A stretch of DNA of 64,000 nucleotides from Sulfuricurvum sp. (GTDB lineage: Bacteria; Campylobacterota; Campylobacteria; Campylobacterales; Sulfurimonadaceae), in assembly GCF_028713855.1 (NCBI RefSeq), contig NZ_JAQTNN010000003.1, positions 124,001 through 188,000 of the forward strand, read 5' to 3'. Below, in pieces: positions 16,706 through 25,258 of the stretch. Positions within the stretch are counted from its first letter, which is position 1, and each line of letters begins with the position of its first letter. A program made the position numbers and the translations under genes. The notes under the pieces are model-generated. The model saw only the letters and a program-made list of their open reading frames with translations. It searched no databases and was not told the origin of the DNA.

Positions 16706-19099
16706 TTATTTATAAAGCCATCGAACCCGCATCGAGTTAGCGACAACGAGAAGCGAACTAAACGACATCGAAATTGCCGCAATCAGTGGAATAACATACC
16801 CCATCATCGCAAGCGGTATCGTAATAGAGTTATACACCAATGATATGCCGAGATTTTGTTTGATAAGACCATACGTTTTACGGCTGATCCCAAACGCTTC
16901 GGCCAAAGATGTCAGCGAGTCGTTCATCAATACTACATCGCTCACCTCGATAGCAATATCACTGCCATTTCCCATTGCGATAGCGATATCAGCTGCCGCT
17001 AATGCCAATAGATCATTAACCCCATCCCCTGCCATCACGACAATATGCCCCTCACTATGAGCTTGCTCAATAAATGCCGCTTTCCCCTCAGGGCTAAGAT
17101 GGGCATGTACCTCATCGATCCCGACCTCTTTTGCCACTCTCTGTGCCGCTGCTTCATGATCACCCGTGAGCATCACGACACGGAGATTGGATTGTTTCAA
17201 TGCGGCTATCGACTCATATGCCTTCTCTTTCGGGAGATCACGCAGCTCATAGGTTGCAACCAAATGAGTATTCACCGCATAATAAAAAAGGCTTATGTCA
17301 CTCGAAGTATCGACATCAATACCCAGTTCCTGCATTAAAAGTGCATTCCCTCCTGCAATCATCGCCCCTTCATGCCGTCCGACCATACCGCGAGCAGGGA
17401 TTTCACGTGCTTCTTCAATACTGCTGGCTTCAATAACCTCTTCGGTACGTTCCAAATATTCCATCACACCCCGACTGATCGGATGTTTGGAGGAGGAGAC
17501 AAGCGTATGCAAAGCTCCGATATCAAAAGGATTATGGATATTGGCATAAATAACTTCAGGACGTCCTTGAGTGATCGTTCCCGTTTTATCGAGTACTACC
17601 ATCGTCGCTTTTGCCATTGTTTCAATCTGAGCCGCCGATTTAAAGAGAATCCCCCTCTTCGCCCCCAGTGCCAATCCGACCAGTGTTGCTACCGGGGTAG
17701 CAAGTGCCAACGCGCACGGACAAGCGATGATGATAACCGAGATCCCCACCATAAGCGAGCGATCAAAACTGTGCGGCCAAAAGAACCATGTCCAAAACGT
17801 CGCAATCGCCAAAAACAAAATCGTGGAAGAAAAATGCTGAGACAATCGATTCGCCAACTGCTCTATTGAAGGCTTTTGTGCCATTGCATTCTCTAAAAGA
17901 TTAACGAGATTCGAGAGCGTTGAATGGGCAAAATCTTTCGTTGCTCGATAATGAATCAGCGCATCGATACTCGTCGTTCCACTGATAATCCGATCCCCGA
18001 TACGTTTAAAAATCGGCTCTGATTCTCCGGTAAGATTGCTTTCATCAAAGCTCCCCTCCCCTAAGATCACTTCACCGTCGATTGCTGAACGCTCACCGCT
18101 TCGGATCACGATCACGTCTCCCTCTTTGACCTCATTAACGTCCACAGAGCGGATAGACTCCCCCTCTAGGATACTCACTTCACGCGGAATATGTTTGCCG
18201 ATGATATCAAGGGTATCGGCGGCATTTTTACGGCTGAGTACTTCGAGAAATTTCCCGAAAAGTACAAAGGTGATGATCATCGCGACCGAATCGAAATAAG
18301 CTTCTCCTTTTTCAAATACCGTTATATAGATAGAATAAAGATAGGCGAGACTTGACCCGGTGACGACAAGTAAATCCATCGTAATTGCTTTGTTTCTGAG
18401 TCCATAATAAGCACCGCGATAAAAAATCCATCCGCTGTAAAAAAGGACCGGAGTCGCTAATACCCACTCGGCAACATTTAAAATGGTTTTAATATCCTGA
18501 GTGATTCCAGTAAAATACCCTGCATATTGGGCCACGGCAATCCACATCATATTCATCGTCGCAAATGTCGCTACCGCCATTCGCAGATAATAATCTTTAC
18601 GCTCTTTGTTAGCTCGAACCTCTTGAAGTGATGCATCATACGGAAATGCGTTATAGCCTATGGCGCGAATCATATCGATGATCGCGGAGAGTTTCACCGT
18701 TTCGGGGTTCCAGGTAATACGGGCTTTATTATTGGTATAGTTGATATGTGCTTCGATCACACCGTCCATTTTGTGAAGCGCTTTTTCATTCAGCCAGACA
18801 CACGCCGCACAATGGATTCCTTCAATAACAAGGGAAATCTGAGAAAGCCCCTCTTTGGTAGTCGTCACAAACCGCTCGCTAAACGCAGGGGTATCGAAAT
18901 TGGAACTTGCTTCAAACTGCTCGGTAGGAGGAGATAGTGTCGTGTCTCCCATTTTCGAGTAAAAACTCTCAAGCCCTTCATCTTTGAGAAGATGAAAAAT
19001 CCCGCGGCACCCGTTACAGCAAAAGCGATACTCCCCGTCATGGATCATCACATCATCGCTGAATTCCAGATGACAGTGATCGCATTTTACTTTAGACAT
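16706..19099 (-). CDS. ccoI: copper-transporting P1B-type ATPase for cbb3 oxidase (CcoI/FixI)
   Basis: This 797-residue heavy-metal ATPase pumps copper for assembly of cbb3 oxidase. An N-terminal Cys-rich module (CDHCHLEF and CCNGCRGIF) is followed by a heavy-metal domain with GIHCAACVWLNEKA. Eight membrane segments, the ion-path CPCALALATP, the phosphorylation site DKTGTITQG and GDGVNDLLALAAADIAIAMG complete the pump. The ATG at 19099 has GGGAAG upstream; a TTG two codons earlier is less likely. It overlaps the asparaginase-like gene by 8 bp and is followed by ccoS, which identifies it as CcoI rather than a detoxification CopA. Confidence 0.93.
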   Translation of the reverse strand: MSKVKCDHCHLEFSDDVMIHDGEYRFCCNGCRGIFHLLKDEGLESFYSKMGDTTLSPPTEQFEASSNFDTPAFSERFVTTTKEGLSQISLVIEGIHCAACVWLNEKALHKMDGVIEAHINYTNNKARITWNPETVKLSAIIDMIRAIGYNAFPYDASLQEVRANKERKDYYLRMAVATFATMNMMWIAVAQYAGYFTGITQDIKTILNVAEWVLATPVLFYSGWIFYRGAYYGLRNKAITMDLLVVTGSSLAYLYSIYITVFEKGEAYFDSVAMIITFVLFGKFLEVLSRKNAADTLDIIGKHIPREVSILEGESIRSVDVNEVKEGDVIVIRSGERSAIDGEVILGEGSFDESNLTGESEPIFKRIGDRIISGTTSIDALIHYRATKDFAHSTLSNLVNLLENAMAQKPSIEQLANRLSQHFSSTILFLAIATFWTWFFWPHSFDRSLMVGISVIIIACPCALALATPVATLVGLALGAKRGILFKSAAQIETMAKATMVVLDKTGTITQGRPEVIYANIHNPFDIGALHTLVSSSKHPISRGVMEYLERTEEVIEASSIEEAREIPARGMVGRHEGAMIAGGNALLMQELGIDVDTSSDISLFYYAVNTHLVATYELRDLPKEKAYESIAALKQSNLRVVMLTGDHEAAAQRVAKEVGIDEVHAHLSPEGKAAFIEQAHSEGHIVVMAGDGVNDLLALAAADIAIAMGNGSDIAIEVSDVVLMNDSLTSLAEAFGISRKTYGLIKQNLGISLVYNSITIPLAMMGYVIPLIAAISMSFSSLLVVANSMRVRWLYK

Positions 19100-19571
19100 A
19101 TTCAAACTTCCCTACAGACTTATTTTTTTTCACCCGCTCAAAACTTCCCATAATCCCCTGTATCACGATATGGACACCGCACTCAGCATTCTGTGCATAA
19201 CCGAGTGCCATTGAGAAATTTGCAGTCGCCTCAACGTTATCAATCGAAAAAGGGATCATAGCACCGGTAAAAACAACTACTTTATCTAATGATAGACTAG
19301 CGACGTATTCCGCGCTTAGATCCATCGTATCGGTACCGTGAACGACAATAATGATTTTTTCGCTGCTCTGTGCAATCGTTTGTGCCAACAATGATCGATC
19401 ATGATTATCCATCTCCAAAGAGTCTTTATAAAGCACCCCTTGGACAGGGATAGGGATCACCAGCGACTCCAGTATTTGTTCAACGGCTTGATTATCATTC
19501 GGAACAAACAGTTCCCCTTTGATCGGATCATACCGTTTGTTAAATGTCCCGCCCGTATTGATTATAAGCAT
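19092..19571 (-). CDS. short asparaginase-domain protein
   Basis: This 159-residue protein matches only the N-terminal half of type I/II L-asparaginases, which are usually about 330 residues. It retains LIINTGGTFNKRYD with the nucleophilic Thr, VHGTDTMDLSAEYVA with the second catalytic Thr-Asp pair, and VVVFTGAMIPF. The C-terminal domain that completes the active site across the dimer is absent, and the frame ends cleanly with no downstream remnant, so it looks like a deliberate short form. It overlaps gmhB by 1 bp (TAATG) and ccoI by 8 bp. Amidase activity, or a different small amide substrate, is possible; the function is unknown. Confidence 0.75.
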   Translation of the reverse strand: MLIINTGGTFNKRYDPIKGELFVPNDNQAVEQILESLVIPIPVQGVLYKDSLEMDNHDRSLLAQTIAQSSEKIIIVVHGTDTMDLSAEYVASLSLDKVVVFTGAMIPFSIDNVEATANFSMALGYAQNAECGVHIVIQGIMGSFERVKKNKSVGKFEYV

Positions 19572-20077
19572 TAAAGCAACTCTCCTAATGTATGAATAAT
19601 ACGATCCGCTTTGGAAATCTCAGCTTCAGCGCTAAGGAGAATATTCATCCCCACACCAGCTTTAAGAGAGGCTTCGATATCACGCTCGTTATCCCCGATC
19701 ATTACTGAATGCTTCATATCCAAATCATACTTTTTTTGTGCCGACAAAAACATCCCCGGTTCCGGCTTACGGCACTCACATGCGCCGTCGATACTCTCAT
19801 GGTGAGGACAGTGATAGATGTGTGTGATGTAGACTCCCAATTCTCTGAAATGCTCTACCATCCATTGACTTAGTCGGGCAAAATCCTCTTCACTGTAATA
19901 TCCGCGAGAGATCCCCGATTGGTTCGTGACGATGATAATTAGATACCCTTTTTCCTGATAGGTGCGGCATACCTCGACAATCCCATCCATAAGTTCAAAA
20001 TCTTCGATTTTATGGAGGTAATTTTTCTCGACATTTACCACACCGTCACGATCAAGAAAAAGGGCTTTATGTGACAC
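19571..20077 (-). CDS. gmhB: D-glycero-D-manno-heptose-1,7-bisphosphate 7-phosphatase
   Basis: This 168-residue HAD phosphatase removes the C7 phosphate in ADP-heptose synthesis. Motifs are ALFLDRDGVVN (nucleophile DxD), VTNQSGISRG, the zinc loop CPHHESIDGACECRKPEPGM, which defines the GmhB group, and MIGDNERDIEASLKAG. The GTG start at 20077 directly abuts the gmhA stop, and its own stop overlaps the next ATG, so all three are translationally coupled. Confidence 0.95.
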   Translation of the reverse strand: MSHKALFLDRDGVVNVEKNYLHKIEDFELMDGIVEVCRTYQEKGYLIIIVTNQSGISRGYYSEEDFARLSQWMVEHFRELGVYITHIYHCPHHESIDGACECRKPEPGMFLSAQKKYDLDMKHSVMIGDNERDIEASLKAGVGMNILLSAEAEISKADRIIHTLGELL

Positions 20078-20665
20078 TTACGCTACTCCGCCGCCGAAAA
20101 GCTCTTTTTCGATAATGTCACAAAGGATATGACCGATCAGAATATGAGATTCTTGAATACGCGGAGTTGCGTTGGAGGGGATAATGATCGCATAATCCGC
20201 CATTGCCGCCATTTTTCCACCGTCACGTCCCACAAGTGCTACCGTAGTGACCCCCCGATCTTTTGCCGACTCAAATGCGTTAATGATGTTTTGAGAATTT
20301 CCTGACGTTGAGATACCGATAAAAATATCACCCTCCTGAGCCATCCCCTCTAACTGACGAGAAAAGACTTTGTCATACCCATAATCGTTTCCGATAGCGG
20401 TGAGGTTTGAAGTATCAGTGGTCAATGCGAGGGAAGGAATTGAAGGACGATCAAACCCGTAACGTCCCACTAACTCTGCCGCAATATGCTGAGCATCCGC
20501 AGCCGAACCGCCATTACCGGCTAACATCGTTTTTTTACCTTGTCGATACACTTCGACACATGCTTGCGCTACGGTTACGATCATCTCCAAAAGTGGCTCA
20601 TTTTCTAAAATCGCCTGTTTTGTCGCTGCCGAGTCAGCAATTTGTTTAATGATGTAATTTTTCAT
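20078..20665 (-). CDS. gmhA: sedoheptulose-7-phosphate isomerase
   Basis: This 195-residue SIS-domain enzyme makes D-glycero-D-manno-heptose-7-phosphate, the first step toward ADP-heptose. It has LAGNGGSAADAQHIAAELVGRYG, ISTSGNSQNIINAF for sugar-phosphate binding, and IQESHILIGHILCDIIE with catalytic Glu and His residues. AAAGGA lies eight bases before the ATG. It is the first gene of the gmhA-gmhB-asparaginase-like-ccoI-ccoS run and lies 12 bp downstream of trpS, which may be in the same transcript. Confidence 0.95.
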   Translation of the reverse strand: MKNYIIKQIADSAATKQAILENEPLLEMIVTVAQACVEVYRQGKKTMLAGNGGSAADAQHIAAELVGRYGFDRPSIPSLALTTDTSNLTAIGNDYGYDKVFSRQLEGMAQEGDIFIGISTSGNSQNIINAFESAKDRGVTTVALVGRDGGKMAAMADYAIIIPSNATPRIQESHILIGHILCDIIEKELFGGGVA

Positions 20666-20677
20666 AATAATTTTCCT

Positions 20678-21643
20678 TTAGTACTTAATTCCGGTTACGG
20701 AACGGACTTTTTCCATAATCGGTTGCGCCGCAGCACTCGCTTTTGCTGCGCCCAATTTCAAAAGTTCGCGAACTTCGTCTTGATTGTTTTCGAAATATTC
20801 ACGACGTTCACGGTAGGGGCGAAAGTACTCCCAAATCACATCATGAGTATAAAGTTTGAAATGACCGTGCCCCTCGCCACCACGTTTATAACGCTCTTGC
20901 AATGCCATACATTCCTCATAATCCAAAAAGAGTTTGGCAATGTTGTAAACGTTACAATCTTCATACTCTTTAGGATCTTCCATCGGCACCGCTTCGGTGA
21001 CGATCTTTTTGATAATTTTAGACTGAATCTTCTCTTCACTGAAAATCGGAATCGTATTGCCGTAGCTCTTTGACATCTTCTGCCCGTCAATTCCCGGTAC
21101 GGTTGCCACATTCTCATCAACGCGAAATTCCGGAAGAACAAAAATATCGCCGTATTGGTTGTTAAACTTGATCGCGATATCACGAGCGATCTCAACATGC
21201 TGAATCTGATCTTTTCCGACCGGAATCACCTCAGAACCGAACAGCAAAATATCAGCCGCCATGAGGACAGGATACGAAAAGAGGCTGTGATTACTTGCAA
21301 TCCCTTTGGCCACTTTGTCTTTGTAACTGTGCGCCCGCTCCAGCAATCCCATCGGAGTAAAACCGGAAAGTACCCAATAGAGCTCTAGTACCTCTTTTAC
21401 ATCCGACTGTACCCAAAAGGTACTTTTTTGCGGATCCATCCCGAGGGCTAAAAAGTCGGTAGCCGCTTGCATCGTGAGCTTTGACAATCGCTCACCGTCA
21501 CTGAGTGAACTCATAGCATGATAATTAGCGATAAACGCAAATACCTCATGCTCATTTTGCGATTCGATCATTGCTTTGATCGAACCGAAATAGTTTCCAA
21601 TATGTAAATCGCCTGATGGTTGAATACCCGTTAAAACTCGCAC
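20678..21643 (-). CDS. trpS: tryptophanyl-tRNA synthetase
   Basis: This 321-residue class I aminoacyl-tRNA synthetase charges tRNA-Trp. It starts VRVLTGIQPSGDLHIGNYFG, with the HIGN signature, and has GQKMSKSYGNTI for the KMSKS loop. A GTG start at 21643 is preferred: AAGGAG lies six bases upstream and the resulting N-terminus matches the family. The long frame to 21793 would overlap the divergent hpf gene. Confidence 0.95.
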   Translation of the reverse strand: MRVLTGIQPSGDLHIGNYFGSIKAMIESQNEHEVFAFIANYHAMSSLSDGERLSKLTMQAATDFLALGMDPQKSTFWVQSDVKEVLELYWVLSGFTPMGLLERAHSYKDKVAKGIASNHSLFSYPVLMAADILLFGSEVIPVGKDQIQHVEIARDIAIKFNNQYGDIFVLPEFRVDENVATVPGIDGQKMSKSYGNTIPIFSEEKIQSKIIKKIVTEAVPMEDPKEYEDCNVYNIAKLFLDYEECMALQERYKRGGEGHGHFKLYTHDVIWEYFRPYRERREYFENNQDEVRELLKLGAAKASAAAQPIMEKVRSVTGIKY

Positions 21644-21681
21644 AATAACTCCTTGAACATAAAGTAATTTTACCGCAGAGT

Positions 21682-21701
21682 CTCTTAAGCTTCCTCTTAA
21701 G
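21682..21701. repeat. short inverted repeat between trpS and hpf
   Basis: TCTTAAG and CTTAAGA flank a six-base spacer CTTCCT. It lies just upstream of the hpf -10 box, so it could be an operator. It could also be chance in an AT-rich spacer. Confidence 0.25.
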
Positions 21702-21712
21702 AAAAGATATGC

Positions 21713-21718
21713 TATATT
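21713..21718 (+). promoter_or_regulatory. -10 box of hpf
   Basis: TATATT, preceded by TGC, lies 30 bp before the hpf ATG. An AAAGGA ribosome site follows at about 21736-21741. Confidence 0.45.
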
Positions 21719-21748
21719 TTTCCATAGTTCAACACAAAAGGATTCATT

Positions 21749-22087
21749 ATGAACGTCCAAATTCGCTCGAAAGAGATCAAACTTACCCAACATCTAAACG
21801 ACCATATTGCACTTGCTATTGAGAATTTCAAACGTTACCATTTGGACATTACAACGGTCAATGTTATGATTACCAAAGAAAAAAATGGGGTCGGGGTCGA
21901 ATTTGACATGCACATTGCCCACGCTCAGCCGGTTGTCATCTCCGATGTCGATGAAGATATCGACACCGCCATCGATATGGCGATCGAACGCGCCAATAAA
22001 GCGCTGCGCCGCCTTCATGACAAAGTCAAAGATCATCATGCTACTTCACTTCGTGAGATTGAAGTTGCAGAAGAGGCAGCAGAGTAA
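21749..22087 (+). CDS. hpf: ribosome hibernation-promoting factor, short form
   Basis: This 112-residue protein of the HPF/YfiA (RaiA) family starts MNVQIRSKEIKLTQHLNDHI and has the beta-alpha fold pattern with ANKALRRLHDKVKDHH near the C-terminus. Family members bind the 30S decoding centre in stationary phase. At this length it lacks the dimerising C-terminal domain of long HPF, so it may silence ribosomes as 70S particles. It has its own promoter, and trxC follows after 4 bp in the same transcript. Confidence 0.88.
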   Translation: MNVQIRSKEIKLTQHLNDHIALAIENFKRYHLDITTVNVMITKEKNGVGVEFDMHIAHAQPVVISDVDEDIDTAIDMAIERANKALRRLHDKVKDHHATSLREIEVAEEAAE

Positions 22088-22091
22088 CGCA

Positions 22092-22523
22092 ATGGCTAAA
22101 ATCAATGTCGTTTGCCCCCATTGCGGGGGCGTGAATGCCATCCCTGTAAAAGAGTCTTATGTAAAAGCCGCATGCGGCCATTGCAAAGCCTCGCTTCTTG
22201 ATAGCAAACCTATCTCCGTCGATGCCTCTTCCTTTGATCGCTTGATGCTCAATGATGAACGACTTATTATCGCTGATTTTTGGGCACCATGGTGCGGACC
22301 ATGCCGAAGTATGGCACCTTCATTCGAAGAAGCGGCACGCCATTTCCCTCTCAAAGCCCAATTTGTCAAAATCAATACAGAAGAACAGCAACAACTCGGA
22401 GCACGTTTCGGTATCCGATCCATTCCTACCGTAATCGCTTTTAAAAACAACCGCATAATCGATCAGTTCAGCGGTGCTTTACCTACTCCCCAGATTATTG
22501 CATGGGTCAAAAAACACCTGTAG
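22092..22523 (+). CDS. trxC: thioredoxin 2 (zinc-finger thioredoxin)
   Basis: This 143-residue protein has an N-terminal zinc module with CPHC at residues 8-11 and CGHC at 28-31, followed by a thioredoxin domain with the active site WCGPC at 67-71 and the cis-proline region RSIPTVIAF. This arrangement is that of thioredoxin 2, a cytoplasmic disulfide reductase with oxidative-stress roles. The ATG at 22092 is chosen because the zinc module starts there; the open frame extends further upstream inside hpf. Confidence 0.92.
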   Translation: MAKINVVCPHCGGVNAIPVKESYVKAACGHCKASLLDSKPISVDASSFDRLMLNDERLIIADFWAPWCGPCRSMAPSFEEAARHFPLKAQFVKINTEEQQQLGARFGIRSIPTVIAFKNNRIIDQFSGALPTPQIIAWVKKHL

Positions 22524-22579
22524 TTATTAATCTTTTTTTGATACTCTACCGTTTCATTTAACACAATAGGACAAAACAC

Positions 22580-23026
22580 ATGTACAGCTGGATGCTTTGG
22601 TTTCATATTATTTCAATGGTATCGTGGTTTGCGGTACTTTTTTATCTTCCGCGCCTTTTTGTCTACCATGTCGAAAATGGAACGAATCAGGGATTTATCG
22701 AAGTCGTCGAAGTAATGGAAATGAAGATTTATAAATACATAGGCATTCCCGCGTTTTGGGCAACATTGCTCTCAGGAATAGCATTAATTGTTATGTCTAC
22801 ACAGCACTACAACGGAGTAAATGTATTTCAGATGGGGGGATGGATGCACGCGAAACTGACTCTCGTAGCCATTTTAGCCGCTTATTTTTTCACACTTGGA
22901 CATTACCGTCTCAAATTAAAAGAGAACACAGCGTATAAAAGCGGGAAGTTTTTTCGTATGTATAATGAAGTACCCACCCTTTTATTGATGGGTATTGTTG
23001 CGTTGGTTATCGTAAAACCGTTTTAA
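22580..23026 (+). CDS. hemJ: HemJ-type protoporphyrinogen IX oxidase
   Basis: This 148-residue membrane protein has four hydrophobic segments. MLWFHIISMVSWFAVLFYLP and RLFVYHVEN at the N-terminus and MHAKLTLVAILAAYFFTLGHY in the middle match HemJ of the CopD-like superfamily, with conserved His at residue 9 and an essential Lys in HAKL. HemJ oxidises protoporphyrinogen IX in heme synthesis and is the usual form in this phylum. AGGAC precedes the ATG. It is convergent with der. Confidence 0.88.
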   Translation: MYSWMLWFHIISMVSWFAVLFYLPRLFVYHVENGTNQGFIEVVEVMEMKIYKYIGIPAFWATLLSGIALIVMSTQHYNGVNVFQMGGWMHAKLTLVAILAAYFFTLGHYRLKLKENTAYKSGKFFRMYNEVPTLLLMGIVALVIVKPF

Positions 23027-23054
23027 TACTCTGATCGTGCTGTATATCCGTTTA

Positions 23055-23080
23055 CCCTTCGACAAGCTCAGGGCGAACGG
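23055..23080. repeat. single-arm copy of the dispersed palindromic repeat
   Basis: In the hemJ-der spacer, bases 23058-23080 are identical to the right arm of the large inverted repeat at 50226-50282. An inner hairpin CCCT...AGGG is also present. The left arm is degenerate here (only CCGTT remains at 23048-23052), so this is a half element. Confidence 0.7.
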
Positions 23081-23105
23081 GAGGATTATCGAAACATGTG
23101 GTAAA

Positions 23106-24635
23106 TTACCACATCGACCGTGTTTTATGCGGTTTCGGTTTACGATTCGTATTTTTCGCTTTAGCTTTAAAGAGTACCGGAGTCCCCTCGAAATCAAACT
23201 GCTCTCGTAACTGATTCGTCAAATATCGACGATAACTGAAGTGAAGCCCCTGCGGCTTGTTCATGATCAGTGCGATACGCGGTGGACGGATATCGTACTG
23301 GGTTGCAAAGTAAAGACGGATATTCATACCGTTGATACTCGGAAGGATGTGTTTACGCATCGCTGCTTGGATCACTTCGTTCAGTTTACCTGTAGAGATA
23401 CGCTGTGAATAGTTCTCATTGATTTTGAGGAGCATATCAAAGATTTTGTGTACACGCTGTTTGCTCTGTGCGGAGATGGTAACGATTGGAGCGTAACTCA
23501 AAAATTTAAAACGGTCGCGTACTTCGGCGATAATTTTGTCGTAGTCCTCTCGCGGTGCCAGATCCCATTTATTGAGAACGATCAGACATGCTAGACGATT
23601 TTTATCGACAAACCCTGCGATTTTTTCATCCAAATCCATAAACGGTTGTGACGCATCGAGTACAAGCAAGGCGATATCCGCCGTTTCGAGCATCTCTTCG
23701 GTGCGCATAAGGGCATACTTTTCGATTCCGAGAATTTTTCCCCGTTTACGAATCCCTGCGGTATCGATAAAGGTGATTTGCTTATCTTGATACTCCACCA
23801 TTTCATCGATCGGATCGATTGTCGTTCCGGCAACCGAACTGACCACTGAGCGATCTTCTCCGAGCAATGCGTTAAGCAATGAGCTTTTCCCGACGTTGAC
23901 ACGACCGATGATCGCCACTTTCATCTGATTAACGTCACCCGCTTCGTACTCTTTGACGATTCCGCGATACGCCTCTTCGAGTGCTTCGATCGACGTCTCC
24001 TCTTCTTCATCATCCTCTTCAGGAATAAAGAACCCATCGTCCTCATCTTCATCAAACTCTTCATCATCCGATGAAGCTTTCAATGCCGCATCAAATCCGT
24101 CCATCTCGTCTTCTTCTGCCATTTCGGCTTCAGGCTTAACGATAGAGGATTCAGGGAGTTCAGAAGCGATCCAATTTAAAAGTGGCAAAACCGAACGGTT
24201 ATGAGATACCGAAATACCGAAAATACGCTCTGTCCCGAACTCATAGTATTCCCACAGTTTCTCTTGCATTTTGTCATTGTCGATTTTATTAACCACCAAA
24301 GCAATCGCTTTTCCCATCGACTCAAGCTCATAAAAAAGCTTTTTGTCATCCTCTTCAGGGAGACTTTTACCATCTACCATAAAAAGGATGATATCGGCTT
24401 CATGTGCCGCTTTCAGTGACTTTTCTTTGATCCGGTCGAAGAGTTCACATCCCTCATCCAAACCGCCCGTATCGAGAATCTCTACCTCTTTGTCCACCAC
24501 TACGGCAACCCGTTTTTTGACATCACGTGTCGTACCCGCTTGTTCAGAGGTGATCGCATCACGTTGTTTTAACAAACGGTTAAAGAGGGAACTTTTGCCG
24601 ACATTCGGACGACCGATAATCGCTAATTTTTTCAT
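23106..24635 (-). CDS. der: ribosome-assembly GTPase Der (EngA)
   Basis: This 509-residue protein has two tandem G domains, the defining feature of Der. They are seen as GRPNVGKSSLFNRL near residue 8 and GRVNVGKSSLLNALL near residue 246, with DTGG and DTAG switch motifs and NKID/NKWD. A KH-like domain follows (PRIALIMNKPQGLHFSYRRY). It acts in 50S subunit maturation. The linker between the G domains is expanded and extremely acidic (about residues 178-225, mostly Asp and Glu), longer than in most bacteria. Confidence 0.95.
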   Translation of the reverse strand: MKKLAIIGRPNVGKSSLFNRLLKQRDAITSEQAGTTRDVKKRVAVVVDKEVEILDTGGLDEGCELFDRIKEKSLKAAHEADIILFMVDGKSLPEEDDKKLFYELESMGKAIALVVNKIDNDKMQEKLWEYYEFGTERIFGISVSHNRSVLPLLNWIASELPESSIVKPEAEMAEEDEMDGFDAALKASSDDEEFDEDEDDGFFIPEEDDEEEETSIEALEEAYRGIVKEYEAGDVNQMKVAIIGRVNVGKSSLLNALLGEDRSVVSSVAGTTIDPIDEMVEYQDKQITFIDTAGIRKRGKILGIEKYALMRTEEMLETADIALLVLDASQPFMDLDEKIAGFVDKNRLACLIVLNKWDLAPREDYDKIIAEVRDRFKFLSYAPIVTISAQSKQRVHKIFDMLLKINENYSQRISTGKLNEVIQAAMRKHILPSINGMNIRLYFATQYDIRPPRIALIMNKPQGLHFSYRRYLTNQLREQFDFEGTPVLFKAKAKNTNRKPKPHKTRSMW

Positions 24636-24724
24636 AGACTTCCTATTGTTTATGCCTTTTCAAGAGGTTAATCCCGAATGGCTGTGCGCATGGTGCGTAA
24701 TAGCTGCGCTGTAATTGATATTTA

Positions 24725-24730
24725 ATTATA
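24725..24730 (-). promoter_or_regulatory. -10 box candidate for der
   Basis: Read on the minus strand this is TATAAT, about 90 bp before the der ATG. It implies a leader of about 80 nt, in which TGCGCA-type short inverted repeats occur. Confidence 0.4.
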
Positions 24731-24748
24731 GCGTAGATGCCCTTATGA

Positions 24749-24754
24749 TATGAT
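24749..24754 (+). promoter_or_regulatory. -10 box TATGAT six bases before the start at 24761
   Basis: TATGAT is followed by TTCAAA and the ATG. There is no Shine-Dalgarno sequence. The spacing equals that at 10862 and 35780 and predicts a leaderless mRNA. Confidence 0.45.
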
Positions 24755-24760
24755 TTCAAA

Positions 24761-25216
24761 ATGATAGCTTATAAATATGAACACTTTAAAAATGATCTTC
24801 AGCATCTCATTGTCTTATGTGAGCCATTCCGAGCGGATACGATTATTGCCGTTGCCAGAGGAGGGATGACACTAGCCCATGCCCTTTCAATGGCTTTGGA
24901 TATCCGCAATCTGCAAAGCATTAGAATAGAGAGTTACGACGGTGAATGCCAACGCGAGAGCGTAAGTATTTCAGGGCAGTGTGACCTTTGCGAATCGAAG
25001 CGTGTTCTTGTCGTTGACGATATCGTTGACAGCGGACAAACACTGTTTTCCCTTATGCCACTGCTGCGTGAACAAAATCCCTCATGTGACTTTAGAACCG
25101 TTGCCCTCTTTACCAAAACTACCGCCCTGCTCCAACCCGACTTTTCCTTACACGAAGCTCGTGATTGGATTGATTTTTTTTGGGAAAGAGATTTTTTAAA
25201 AAGTGATTCGATATAA
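24761..25216 (+). CDS. phosphoribosyltransferase family protein (purine salvage type)
   Basis: This 151-residue type I phosphoribosyltransferase has the PRPP loop VLVVDDIVDSGQTLFSL and the upstream AVARGGMTLAHALSMAL, typical of xanthine-guanine or hypoxanthine salvage enzymes. The C-terminal WIDFFWERDFL resembles the base-binding hood of the Gpt group. It probably converts a purine base and PRPP to a nucleotide in the cytoplasm. It ends 42 bp before metK, and the metK -10 box overlaps its stop codon. Base preference cannot be settled. Confidence 0.82.
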   Translation: MIAYKYEHFKNDLQHLIVLCEPFRADTIIAVARGGMTLAHALSMALDIRNLQSIRIESYDGECQRESVSISGQCDLCESKRVLVVDDIVDSGQTLFSLMPLLREQNPSCDFRTVALFTKTTALLQPDFSLHEARDWIDFFWERDFLKSDSI

Positions 25217-25217
25217 T
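25212..25217 (+). promoter_or_regulatory. -10 box of metK
   Basis: TATAAT overlaps the stop codon of the phosphoribosyltransferase gene and lies 41 bp before the metK ATG. AAGGA is at about 25251-25255. Confidence 0.6.
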
Positions 25218-25258
25218 CCGACAACCACAAAGATTTAACATTTCCTCCAAGGATTTTT

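Noticed and set aside
16732-17869. Several open frames on the plus strand opposite ccoI
   Set aside because: ccoI has complete P-type ATPase motifs through this region; the opposite frames have no homology hallmarks or ribosome sites.
19092-19571. Asparaginase-like gene as a truncated pseudogene
   Set aside because: Start and stop overlap both neighbours in tight coupling and no remnant of the second domain is found, so it is treated as a short but intact gene.
23953-24204. Ser-rich frame opposite the der linker
   Set aside because: It is the reverse complement of Asp/Glu codons, giving Ser and Ile runs; Der is clearly the coding strand.
24636-24760. Possible small RNA or tRNA between der and the phosphoribosyltransferase gene
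   Set aside because: No cloverleaf, CCA or conserved RNA motif; the region reads as leader plus promoters.
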